Positions 32,770 to 41,560 of a DNA stretch of 54,953 bases are shown here, piece by piece. Under the pieces are notes generated by a model that saw only the letters and a list, made by a program, of their open reading frames with translations, was not told the origin of the DNA and did no database searches. Position numbers and translations under genes: made by a program. Every line of letters starts with the position of its first letter. Position 1 is the first letter of the stretch. The stretch is from Beijerinckiaceae bacterium (GTDB lineage: Bacteria; Bacteroidota; Bacteroidia; Chitinophagales; Chitinophagaceae), in the NCBI GenBank assembly GCA_903970475.1, contig CAJCIQ010000121.1:1-54953 (forward strand), read 5' to 3'.

Positions 32770-35577
32770 TCAGGGATGCGGATGTTTTAGCCGGTACTCT
32801 TTGATGAATCGGGCTACGTCAACCATGGGGGCTATCCATATATCTTGTTCGTTTGCTTTTAGGAATTGAAGCAGTTGGGTATGTTCTCCCCAACCTTCAT
32901 TGATCGCGTGTCCACCTCCGACGCCATGGAAAAGGAAGACCAGGAGGCTATGGGTTTGCATTGCTTTTTTGACAAGACCAATAAGGGCATCTCCACTTTG
33001 ATCCACAATGGCAAAGGAGGGGATATTGTCCAGGTCAATTGCTCCAATGGTCTTAAATTCTCCTTGTACGCCTCTGGCCCCTGCAAAATCCTGACTTACA
33101 TACTTATAAAAAAGGGTATCCCCTATTGTCAGGTCTCCGCAGGGATACGCAAAGGTTCTTTGGGTCTTTCCATCGATGGCGGTCAGCAGGGCATTGGTGG
33201 CCAGTATTTCCTGGGTGGCTCTTTTGACGGAATACCTGCTTAGGTCGGTTTCGGGGGTCAGCCAATTCCTTCCTGGTTTGGTGGCATCGCAGGGATGGAA
33301 TAAGGTGTGGTTACCCAATTCATGGCCTTCGGCTGCGGCGGCTTTCCACTCATTGATCCTATGGGTGAGGGCGTAGGATGTTCCAATGACGTAAAAGGTG
33401 CCTTTGAACCCTTCAGAATCCAGGGCAGGTAAAACGTGATCCAGGTCAATATCTACTGCGTCGTCATAGGTCAGGACCACGGCACAGGACTTATGGTTCC
33501 AGGGGCCGTCGGAACTAGCGGGGGGACCGTCAGCGCTAATCGTGGGCAGTTTGAGAGCTGGTGATCCGGGGCCGTTACTGGAGCCGCTGGTATCATTGAG
33601 AGAATTCCCAGTTCCGATCAATCCGGATTCAAAGGGCGAAGCAGGAAGGCCCTCATTGTTGTATAAATTGGCTTCGCGGGGATTGTCAGCCCAGGCGTAC
33701 CGGATATACCGGGGCTGCGTAACCATAGCGTTTTCCAGGATAACGTTATTCCCTGTGATGGTGGCGTTTGCCCATACATATTTCTGGTCGGCGCCTGCTA
33801 TGGCAAAGCCCAGTAGGGGATCTCCGCCTTTAGCCATTAGACCGGTCCCGATTTGCCCGAAGTCGGCGTAAACTTGCTGACCATGTATAGATGCCCAGCG
33901 GAACTGGGGCCCTGACCATACCTCATGGTTATCTCCATATACCAGGTGAGTGGCAGCCAAGGCCAATCTTTCTCCCACATCCTTTTTGTCCAGTGGGTGT
34001 ATGTCATTCCATTCCCCCAAATCTATAGTGACGGCCATGGCTGTATATGGTAAGGATAAAGTCTGACGTTGCGCCTCCCGTATGGTCGCCCAATTGCTGT
34101 TGGCAGGTGTATACTGAGCCTCCATGAAATTGGGCAGTTGTACATAAAGAAATGGTAGGGTGGAATCCTTCCATTTGGCTCTCCAATCTCCAATCAGCTG
34201 CTTCATTAGCGCTTTGTAGGTGCCCGGATAGTCTCCGTTGGCCTCCCCCTGATACCAGATAAATCCTTTAATGCTGTAGGAAGTAAAAGGCGCTACCATA
34301 GCATTATAGAGGCTGGTGGGCACATAGGGCATTGGCAAAGGCCCAGGCCCTTCCTGGGGCGTAATGACCTGCCCTACCTGATAGGTCCAGTCTCCCCTCA
34401 GGTCTATGCTGTCCGATTCCACACTGAGATAATAGTGCTTGTCCGGAACGAATCCTCCCTTTCCTGAATTATTGGTAACCCTTACGACAATGGTATTGGA
34501 GCCGGTTTTGAGCAATCCTGAAGGGATCGTATACCGCCTTGGAGGATATTGGTAGGTGGTTGCTCCCACCAATACGCCATTGACGTAAGTCTGGTCAGCG
34601 TCTACAATACGACCCAAATAGAGCCTGGCTAATTTACCGGCCCAGGAGGCAGGCACCTGGATGTCTTTACGGAACCAAACGCTGCCGTTCAGGCCTTTCA
34701 CTCCCTGGTCAGCCCAATATCCCGGAAGCCAGTAGGGGTGCCAATGGTCGGGAATATAACGGGGGTCGTACCAGGGGATAGGGTTGGCCAGACCAAGATC
34801 GGTGGATGCCTGGGCGTAATGCATGAGCTTTTCCCCAAAAGGTGGCGTAGCGGTAGGCCCAAGGTTATTGAGTTTGAGGGGGACTCCTGAAGGATCGGGT
34901 GATGCGTCAGCAACGGCCTTAGCCAGCACCTGTAATGATTCCGGGAATTGCCGCAATGCATCGGCACTTATCCAGGATTGAATAGGCGTACCTCCGACAC
35001 TGGCGTTAATTATGCCAATGGGAATATGATAGCGGTTATAGATGGCCCTGGCGAAAAAATAGGTTACTGCGCCAAAGGTCAATACATTTTTGGGAGAAGC
35101 TGGAATCCATCTGCCTGTTGGAGTCGTATCCCGGGGCCCTTGGAGGTCAGCAACAGTAGGAACATAGAAGTTCCGTATTTCAGGATAGTCAGCGCTGTCA
35201 ATCTGTTGGGCGTATTTTTCTTTCACCCTTTCCATGTTGAGCCCCATATTGGACTGACCCGAACAGAAGTATACATCTCCCAGGACTATGCCGTTGAGGT
35301 CAATAGTGGTTCTTCCCTGGATATGCATCGAGTAAGGACCTCCGGCGGGCATGGGAGGTAAAATGATCATCCATTTGCCGTTGGCTGCGGTGTTGGTTTG
35401 CGCCTTGTGTCCATTGAATGCAACGCTGATTTTCTCTCCGGGAGTGGCCCAGCCCCAGATAGGCAGGGGTTTGTCTCTTTGAAGGATCATGCTATCAGAA
35501 ATCAGGCTGGGCAGGCGGAGTTGGGCCTGCGCGTTAGAGATCAAAAAGATCAGTAATATGGTCAATAATTTCTGCAT
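32770..35577 (-). CDS. Fused sialate O-acetylesterase (SASA) and NodB polysaccharide deacetylase
   Basis: 935 residues, secreted (signal peptide ending NAQA before QLRLP). Residues about 20-640 are a sialate/xylan O-acetylesterase: CSGQSNM (catalytic Ser109), WYQGEAN, and the Asp-x-x-His pair in WNDIHPL (about 524). An inserted jelly-roll domain (about 295-400, WFRKDIQVPASWAGK) is usual in the family. Residues about 690-930 are a NodB deacetylase: VVLTYDDAVDIDLD (the catalytic/metal Asp pair, about 705) and HELGNHTLFHPC (the metal His pair, about 755). SASA members remove acetyl groups from sialic acid or xylan; NodB enzymes deacetylate chitin, peptidoglycan or xylan. Here the xylan locus points to acetylxylan. 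The gene starts six bases after the GH115-GH10 gene. Confidence 0.88.
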   Translation of the reverse strand: MQKLLTILLIFLISNAQAQLRLPSLISDSMILQRDKPLPIWGWATPGEKISVAFNGHKAQTNTAANGKWMIILPPMPAGGPYSMHIQGRTTIDLNGIVLGDVYFCSGQSNMGLNMERVKEKYAQQIDSADYPEIRNFYVPTVADLQGPRDTTPTGRWIPASPKNVLTFGAVTYFFARAIYNRYHIPIGIINASVGGTPIQSWISADALRQFPESLQVLAKAVADASPDPSGVPLKLNNLGPTATPPFGEKLMHYAQASTDLGLANPIPWYDPRYIPDHWHPYWLPGYWADQGVKGLNGSVWFRKDIQVPASWAGKLARLYLGRIVDADQTYVNGVLVGATTYQYPPRRYTIPSGLLKTGSNTIVVRVTNNSGKGGFVPDKHYYLSVESDSIDLRGDWTYQVGQVITPQEGPGPLPMPYVPTSLYNAMVAPFTSYSIKGFIWYQGEANGDYPGTYKALMKQLIGDWRAKWKDSTLPFLYVQLPNFMEAQYTPANSNWATIREAQRQTLSLPYTAMAVTIDLGEWNDIHPLDKKDVGERLALAATHLVYGDNHEVWSGPQFRWASIHGQQVYADFGQIGTGLMAKGGDPLLGFAIAGADQKYVWANATITGNNVILENAMVTQPRYIRYAWADNPREANLYNNEGLPASPFESGLIGTGNSLNDTSGSSNGPGSPALKLPTISADGPPASSDGPWNHKSCAVVLTYDDAVDIDLDHVLPALDSEGFKGTFYVIGTSYALTHRINEWKAAAAEGHELGNHTLFHPCDATKPGRNWLTPETDLSRYSVKRATQEILATNALLTAIDGKTQRTFAYPCGDLTIGDTLFYKYVSQDFAGARGVQGEFKTIGAIDLDNIPSFAIVDQSGDALIGLVKKAMQTHSLLVFLFHGVGGGHAINEGWGEHTQLLQFLKANEQDIWIAPMVDVARFIKEYRLKHPHP

Positions 35578-35583
35578 GAATAT

Positions 35584-38500
35584 CTAGGGATTGCTTTCTA
35601 AAATTTCCCAATAAGCTGCTTTGGGTTCGCCTTCCGTATCAAAGAGGAGGGGAAAGTTTTTCCTTCCCTTTACCGGCACCTGATCCAGCCAGGTATGGCG
35701 GTCGGTCACGTTCCAGAAGGTGACGCCTGTGATGACAGAGGCGTATTGAACAAACAGGTGAAACAAATCTGCGTAGCGCTCGGCCTGGAGTTGTTCGATT
35801 TCCGGTGTATAAACGCCGGCTGGAAAATCAGGCTTACGGTGAATGGGATAGACAGACATGTCCAGTTCGGTAATTTGTATTTGCAGGCCCAGGCTGGAGA
35901 AGCGTTCAATGGCATCTCTGAGATGCCGGCCGCTGGGATCATCTATGGACCAGTGTCCCTGAAGGCCCATTCCTTGTACGGGTACGCCTTGATCCAGGAG
36001 GCTTTTCAACAAGCGGTAAACCCTTTCCCTTTTTTCAGGGCTCTCTGTATCGTAGTCGTTGTAAAACAAAACGGCATTCGGGTCTTCGGCATGTGCGTAT
36101 TCAAAAGCAGCCTTTATGAAGTCTTCTCCACATATCCTGTACCAGGGGCTACTACGCAGGTATTCCTGGGGATTATTGCTGATGGCTTCGTTAACTACAT
36201 CCCAGGCATACACTTTTCCTTTATACCTGGATACGACCGTGTGGATATGATCTTTCAATCTTTGGAGCAACACTTCTTTGGATACCTCTTTTCCATCGGC
36301 ATCTTTAAATAGCCAGTCTGGTACTTGTTCATGCCAGCACAGGTTATGTCCTCTGACTTTGAAGCCCTGGGCCTGAGCAAAGGCAACGATGGAGTCAGCC
36401 CGTGCAAAATCATATTGATCTTCCCTGGGATGAATGAGTCCCATCTTCATTACATTTTCAGGGGTAAGGCTGTTGAATTGTTGAAGGATGAGGGTATTGG
36501 TTGGTCTTAGGTCAAATGGGGAGACACTTACACCAATGGAAAACTGATCCCTGAATACGTCTTTTAATCCTTTGAAGGAGGGTGTTTCCGGTGGGCCCAG
36601 GTAAGAATCTTTCACCCCGCCCAGATCAATGATGAGTTGTTCCAATACGACGCCGGGGTCTACCATCCATACATGAAGGATATGGGTGCCTGTTTGTGTG
36701 AAGCGATGCGCTAAGGCAAAGATGCAAATATTATCCGCCACCATTTTGCCCCAGGCCGTACCGCTTTGCTGATCGCTTAAAGTCAATATCTGGGGGGCTT
36801 CTCCATCTACAGAAAGCGCAAACCTTCTACCGCCGGTATGTGCATAATCGAGGGTGGGGGCGCAGTATACTAAAATATGAGCCAATCCTGTATCGAAGAG
36901 ATAACAGGTATAATCTAACCTGGGCCCTTCTCCAGATTGGGCCGGAGAAGCTGTTACAGGGAAAATGGTCATGCCTGATCCGATCTTGCCGGCACCAGTA
37001 ATCCGGACCCAGTGTGGCGAGGCACTGTCATTGGCAGCGCCGGTATAGTGATCGGCGTGCATAGCCACATACCCATCGGTTTCTATAAATCCTTTCAGGG
37101 GTATTTCTCCCGTGGTCATTCCCTGCCAGGGTAGCACTATATCGAATACCTGCCCATCGGATCCTTTCACCTCAATAGGTACGTTAATATGCCCCGGGGG
37201 AGCCAAATGGGTTTTAATGGTTATCCATATGCGGGTCTGGCCGGGCAGCTTACCCGGGGCCTGAGTCTGGCCCGTTAGGGTACCAGGAACCGGGCTCTGA
37301 CCAGATAGCTGACCCGGAGTGTGAGTCTGACCCTGGATTTCTCCCTGGGTAGCACTGAAATGCACCCAAGGTGCAGAACAGGTAATTTGATAGGATACAG
37401 ATTGAGTGCCTTTGGTAAATAGGTCTATATAATGTCTGTCGGGACAGTAGAAATTATACCCGGGCAGGGTGTCAACCATCGCACTTGCGTGATCCGCGCC
37501 TTCCACATATATGCCGAGTTCCGCCTTGTCCTTCAGGGCCAGGGTCTGAACCAAAGGCATTTGATTGCGTGGAGGTTCCTGCCAGTAGGTATACCCAATA
37601 TGGGTCTGGTCCATCATATGGTTCCATTTGCCGGAGGCCGTTTCCAGATTATAGCGCCGGGCAAGTAAGGAGTCTTTAACAAAGTATGTCCGCACGCTGT
37701 CAGCCAGGGCATTAGTGGCGGCCCGCCCTTGGGTATAATACCAGTGGTTGGCGGCAGCAGCGGTATAGAGGTCCTGGAGGTTGGCGCAAGCATCGATAGG
37801 ATAGCGTACCAACTCAAAAAAGGCATCTTTTTGATCGGCCGGCAATTCCTCATACAGGCTGTCTGCTTGTCTGGCAAGCAGGTCATAGGCCGCCGTAACA
37901 CGTTCCGCCTCCCGGTAGTGGGTCAAGCTATAGGTTTCAGGGGATAATAGTTCCGGTTTGCGCCTGCTGTTGTAGAGCGTGTACCTGGACAGCATAAAGG
38001 CTATGGCAGCGGCATGGGTTGGTCCAAATTGCTCGGCAGCCCAGGACCGGCTATAGGCTTCTACCTTGGCTGGATTATACGCATCGGGATTCCAAGCATA
38101 GTCCAGGAAAAAACTAATGGGCAATTCCATGGGCTTCAGGTCCCCTGCATTAACGATCCAGATTTGACGAACCTGGTGTTCATAAGCCAGGTGCATTTGT
38201 TCGTATACCCGACCAATGGAATTGGTGTTAAGCCATTTATAGTTCCGGGGATCCCCCACATAATCGAAGTGGTAGTAGATGCCGTAGCCACCCTTTCGGG
38301 CAGGGGCATCCAGAGCGGGTAGCCTGCGTATATTGCCCCAGTTATCGTCACACAACAGCAGGGTAACGTCGTCGGGTACCCGCATCCCCTTATCATAGTA
38401 GTCTTGTACCTCTTTATACAAAGCCCAGGACTGAGGGGTCTGGTCAGCAGGCTTACCCGTAACGTCTGTTATGATTTGCCGTTGATCGGCTACGATTTTT

Positions 38501-39588
38501 TCCAACAAAGCCACATTGCTCTGCGTACTCATGGGCAGGTCCCCGTCGCCCCTCATGCCGATGGTGACTATGCTTTCATGGTGATCCATGTTTTGTATGC
38601 CTTGTTTCCAGAAGGCTTGAAGGGTGGTTGCATTGGTCTGGTAGTTCCAGGGCCCCGATCCGTAACGCTTCCATTCCTGTTGAGCCCTGAGCATGGGCTC
38701 ATGATGAGAGGTGCCCATTACAATACCATATTGATCGGCCTCTACGGGATCCAGCTTGTCGTCCTCATTGAAGGCATTACCCCACATGGCCGGCCATAGG
38801 TAGTTGGCCTTCAGGCGGAGGAGCAATTCAAATATTTTTTCGTAAGCCTGGTGGTTGACTCCTCCAAAGGTTGACCTGGCCCATCCGGAGAAAGCAGGTG
38901 CTTCATCATTGATGAATATGCCTCTGTATTTTACACCCGGAGAACCAGAGACATATTGGGTGGTATTCAGATATAGGGAGTCCTTCTTTTGTACGGGGAC
39001 GTCCCCCCACCAGTACCAGGGAGAAACGCCTATTTGCCTGGACAGCTCCAGGGCGCCATAGGCGGTACCCCTTTTGTCTGCACCCAGGATGACCAGTACC
39101 TTATCCACTCCTTTGAAGGGGTGTTCGATGATTTGGTAGGAAAAACATTCCCATTTTCCCGCTACAGGCTTCGTTTTTAGTCTAGGGCCCAATTGCTTGA
39201 TCCAGGAAGATTTTTCCAGGCTACCTATAATAATCAAAGCCCGGGCTTTAGCCGGAAGTTGGTGTAGGAGCAGGGGTGCGACACCTGTTACCGATTGGAT
39301 GTCGGTAGTTAACCATGAGGCAGCCCGCCCGACCAACCAAAAGTCTGAGCTGTCTGTAAGTATGGGGGTGGCCTGGGCTGAGGTACTTATTAAAAAGGAG
39401 GCAGGACCGTACGGGTGACCGGTCACAGTAGGAGCCAGGGGAGCGCGGTCGGTCCCGTAAAGCGCCGCAGGGGCACGGTCGGTCACAGAAACCGCCGTGG
39501 GTGCTAATACGGGCGATGGGCTACCCTGGGCGCGGACGCCTAAACAAGCAATCAGTAGTAGGGGTAATATGAAATGGCCCCGGATCAT
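35584..39588 (-). CDS. Fused GH115 xylan alpha-glucuronidase and GH10 endo-beta-1,4-xylanase
   Basis: 1334 residues, secreted (signal peptide ending GVRA before QGSPS). Residues about 70-820 match GH115, which removes 4-O-methyl-glucuronic acid from xylan; marker blocks are GIFINDEAPAFSGWA, LKANYLWPAMWGNAFNEDD and MGTSHHEPM. A GH115 C-terminal beta domain follows (about 820-990, YVAMHADHYTG). From about 1004 to the end is a full GH10 xylanase: TPENVMKMG, GHNLCWHEQVPDWL, acid/base Glu in DVVNEAI (about 1132) and nucleophile Glu in ITELDMS (about 1242). A proline/threonine-rich repeat at about 748-785 separates the GH115 body from its C-terminal domain. One secreted chain could therefore debranch and cut glucuronoxylan. 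It lies 17 bases after the SDR gene. Confidence 0.92.
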   Translation of the reverse strand: MIRGHFILPLLLIACLGVRAQGSPSPVLAPTAVSVTDRAPAALYGTDRAPLAPTVTGHPYGPASFLISTSAQATPILTDSSDFWLVGRAASWLTTDIQSVTGVAPLLLHQLPAKARALIIIGSLEKSSWIKQLGPRLKTKPVAGKWECFSYQIIEHPFKGVDKVLVILGADKRGTAYGALELSRQIGVSPWYWWGDVPVQKKDSLYLNTTQYVSGSPGVKYRGIFINDEAPAFSGWARSTFGGVNHQAYEKIFELLLRLKANYLWPAMWGNAFNEDDKLDPVEADQYGIVMGTSHHEPMLRAQQEWKRYGSGPWNYQTNATTLQAFWKQGIQNMDHHESIVTIGMRGDGDLPMSTQSNVALLEKIVADQRQIITDVTGKPADQTPQSWALYKEVQDYYDKGMRVPDDVTLLLCDDNWGNIRRLPALDAPARKGGYGIYYHFDYVGDPRNYKWLNTNSIGRVYEQMHLAYEHQVRQIWIVNAGDLKPMELPISFFLDYAWNPDAYNPAKVEAYSRSWAAEQFGPTHAAAIAFMLSRYTLYNSRRKPELLSPETYSLTHYREAERVTAAYDLLARQADSLYEELPADQKDAFFELVRYPIDACANLQDLYTAAAANHWYYTQGRAATNALADSVRTYFVKDSLLARRYNLETASGKWNHMMDQTHIGYTYWQEPPRNQMPLVQTLALKDKAELGIYVEGADHASAMVDTLPGYNFYCPDRHYIDLFTKGTQSVSYQITCSAPWVHFSATQGEIQGQTHTPGQLSGQSPVPGTLTGQTQAPGKLPGQTRIWITIKTHLAPPGHINVPIEVKGSDGQVFDIVLPWQGMTTGEIPLKGFIETDGYVAMHADHYTGAANDSASPHWVRITGAGKIGSGMTIFPVTASPAQSGEGPRLDYTCYLFDTGLAHILVYCAPTLDYAHTGGRRFALSVDGEAPQILTLSDQQSGTAWGKMVADNICIFALAHRFTQTGTHILHVWMVDPGVVLEQLIIDLGGVKDSYLGPPETPSFKGLKDVFRDQFSIGVSVSPFDLRPTNTLILQQFNSLTPENVMKMGLIHPREDQYDFARADSIVAFAQAQGFKVRGHNLCWHEQVPDWLFKDADGKEVSKEVLLQRLKDHIHTVVSRYKGKVYAWDVVNEAISNNPQEYLRSSPWYRICGEDFIKAAFEYAHAEDPNAVLFYNDYDTESPEKRERVYRLLKSLLDQGVPVQGMGLQGHWSIDDPSGRHLRDAIERFSSLGLQIQITELDMSVYPIHRKPDFPAGVYTPEIEQLQAERYADLFHLFVQYASVITGVTFWNVTDRHTWLDQVPVKGRKNFPLLFDTEGEPKAAYWEILESNP
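37232..37345 (-). repeat. Minisatellite in the GH115 part
   Basis: Units of about 30 bp, seen on the plus strand as TCTGGCCCGTTAGGGTACC-like blocks, encode GQT/S-x-x-PG-x-L repeated four times. It lies in the linker before the GH115 C-terminal domain. A second weaker repeat encoding TDRAP lies near the N-terminus (about 39405-39500). Confidence 0.75.
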
Positions 39589-39605
39589 CGTTAATTTTAG
39601 TTGGT

Positions 39606-40361
39606 TTAGAATCCTATCGAGTTCCCGCCATCTACAGGAAGCACCACTCCGGTAATGTACCGGGCGGCATCCGAGCTGAGGTATAAGGCAGCTTCCCCCA
39701 CGTCTGAAGGATCTCCCAGGTGGCCCAGGGGCGTCCTGGACAATACTTTTTGTTTGCGCTCAGGGTCCCCATCCAACGCTTTGGAAGTCATGTCTGTCCG
39801 TATAAAGCCTGGCGCAATGCAATTAACCCTGATCCCTTTGGGAGAAAGGTCTACTGCCATGGCCCTGGTCATACCTTCTATAGCTGATTTAGAAGCCGTA
39901 TAGGCAATGACTTTGGGTATCCCATATTGGGAAGCCATGGAGCTGATATGGATGATGCTGCCTGCTTTCCTTTGAATCATATGCTTGGCCACTTCCCTGG
40001 ACAGTGTAAATACGGAAGTGACATTGGTCAGCAAGATCTCCTGGAATTCCGCATCCGTTACCTCCGTAAACTCCTTTTTCATATGGACACCCGCGTTATT
40101 AACGAGTATATCTACCTGACCATGCGTTGTCATAATCTCTTGCACCAAAGCCGGAATCAGGTGAAGCTCCCGCAGATCCAGGGCCATGATGCTACAAAGC
40201 GCACCGTGCTTGTCCTGCATGGCCTTCAACTTTCCCTGATCCCTACCCACAATGACCGTATGAATGCCATTGTCCAGGAATGTTTCTGCAATCGCTAGTC
40301 CTATTCCAGATCCGCCACCGGTGACGATCGCTATCTGCTTATCGGGGAATGTTTTTTTCAT
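39606..40361 (-). CDS. SDR family oxidoreductase
   Basis: 251 residues of the classical short-chain dehydrogenase fold: cofactor loop VTGGGSGIGLAIA (about 14-26), NNAGVHM (about 88-94), catalytic Ser in ISSMASQYG and the YTASKSA pair (Tyr and Lys, about 156-160). C-terminal PVDGGNSIGF is typical. The subclass is uncertain: sequence features fit 3-oxoacyl reductase/gluconate 5-dehydrogenase-like SDRs. In this locus, with a mannonate dehydratase across the divergent promoter and glucuronate released by GH115, a fructuronate/mannonate oxidoreductase is the best functional guess. It is the first gene of the minus-strand operon, behind the operator at 40384-40397. Confidence 0.85.
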   Translation of the reverse strand: MKKTFPDKQIAIVTGGGSGIGLAIAETFLDNGIHTVIVGRDQGKLKAMQDKHGALCSIMALDLRELHLIPALVQEIMTTHGQVDILVNNAGVHMKKEFTEVTDAEFQEILLTNVTSVFTLSREVAKHMIQRKAGSIIHISSMASQYGIPKVIAYTASKSAIEGMTRAMAVDLSPKGIRVNCIAPGFIRTDMTSKALDGDPERKQKVLSRTPLGHLGDPSDVGEAALYLSSDAARYITGVVLPVDGGNSIGF

Positions 40362-40383
40362 GCAGCTAAATTCCTTGTCTGAA

Positions 40384-40397
40384 TGTAATCGGTTACA
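40384..40397. promoter_or_regulatory. Candidate LacI operator in front of the SDR-GH115 operon
   Basis: TGTAATCGGTTACA: arms TGTAA/TTACA around TCGG. An almost identical sequence lies at 41515-41528 in front of the CE15 operon. Both are about 22-33 bases from the start codon they precede. Confidence 0.65.
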
Positions 40398-40421
40398 TAA
40401 ATATAAAAATTATGGCGCATT

Positions 40422-41459
40422 TCATCCTTTTTTCTGGAAGGAAGCCTTTTGTGAGGAGGCCCTGATGATCAGTTCGGCTTTCAATAGGATGGTATTGGTT
40501 GTGTCTATATCCGACATGCCGTTGAGGTGCCCAATGAGGTTCCGGGCGGCGACGACGCCCATTTCATACCCTGGATAATTCACGGTAGTCAGGTTGGGTT
40601 CTACCACGGTGGAAACGGGATCATTGTTGAAACCTGCTATGGCTATGTCTTGGGGAACGCGGATCCCCTCTTTTTTTAAGGCCAACAGGCAACCCACGGC
40701 GCAATTGTCATTGGCAACAAAGACAGCATCCGGCAGGGTTTGCATCTGGCGTATGGATTGAGCGGCCTCTGTCCCGGCTTCCTGGGTAAGGTTGTTGCGG
40801 ATGATATATGCCGGACGGAATGGAATATGATGTGCTTCCAATGCTTGTTTATATCCTGCCAGCCTATCTATATACACATTGCTGCTGGAGTTAGCCGTAA
40901 TATGTACAATGCGTTTGCAACCCTGAGCAATCAAATAGGCTGTTGCCTCGTAGGCTGCCCTGCGGTTGTCAATCAACACATTGGTATATCTATTATCGTT
41001 GGAAACCCGGTCAAAGAAGAGAAAGGGGATCTGTTTGCGGGCAAAAAGGTCGAAATGGGAAGTGTCCTGGGTATCATAAGCCAAAGAGACCAATAATCCG
41101 TCCACCCTGTTATGGAACATGGTTTTGACACTTTCTATTTCTTTCTGACATGACTCGGAGGATTGGCTGATGATCAGATGGTATCCAGCTTCATTGGTGA
41201 CCTTTTCTATACCAGCTATGACGGTGGACATAAAGTAACTGTTCACCCGGGGAATGATCACCCCTATCATGTTGGTTTTTTGGTTTCTTAGATTTCTGGC
41301 AAAATGATTGCTCCTGTAGCCCATTGTTTCGGCCAGATCCAGTATCTTCTTTTTGGTCTTTTTGGAAACGACGGGATCGTCTTTTAGCGCCCGGCTGATG
41401 GTAGCAACAGAGATATTGAGTGTCTTGGCAAGGTCGTATATGGTAACTTCTTTCTCCAT
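40422..41459 (-). CDS. LacI family transcriptional regulator of the xylan locus
   Basis: 345 residues. HTH and hinge: VTIYDLAKTLNISVATISRA and RSNHFARNLR; the effector domain follows (MIGVIIPRVNSYFMSTVIAG, FVANDNCAVG, IAGFNNDPVSTVVEPNLTTV). It is transcribed from the divergent region it shares with CE15, and its stop lies 60 bases before the SDR start. Operator-like sites flank it on both sides, with a weaker third (AATCGTTTAC, about 41462-41471) by its own start. A xylo-oligosaccharide or uronate effector would fit the neighbouring enzymes. Confidence 0.93.
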   Translation of the reverse strand: MEKEVTIYDLAKTLNISVATISRALKDDPVVSKKTKKKILDLAETMGYRSNHFARNLRNQKTNMIGVIIPRVNSYFMSTVIAGIEKVTNEAGYHLIISQSSESCQKEIESVKTMFHNRVDGLLVSLAYDTQDTSHFDLFARKQIPFLFFDRVSNDNRYTNVLIDNRRAAYEATAYLIAQGCKRIVHITANSSSNVYIDRLAGYKQALEAHHIPFRPAYIIRNNLTQEAGTEAAQSIRQMQTLPDAVFVANDNCAVGCLLALKKEGIRVPQDIAIAGFNNDPVSTVVEPNLTTVNYPGYEMGVVAARNLIGHLNGMSDIDTTNTILLKAELIIRASSQKASFQKKG

Positions 41460-41514
41460 ACAATCGTTTACTTCACTAATGCAAGGGTAAACCTAGTATA
41501 ATTATCGGAAAAAA

Positions 41515-41528
41515 TGAAATCGGTTACA
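41515..41528. promoter_or_regulatory. Candidate LacI operator in front of the CE15 operon
   Basis: TGAAATCGGTTACA, sharing AATCGGTTACA with the site at 40384-40397. It lies 32 bases upstream of the CE15 start codon. Confidence 0.62.
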
Positions 41529-41560
41529 ATTTTCCTATTTTTTACTATTTTAGGTGAACG

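Noticed and set aside
35695..36312. Plus-strand open frame of about 205 codons
   Set aside because: It is antisense to the GH10 domain, whose catalytic motifs are intact; the translated sequence has no family features.
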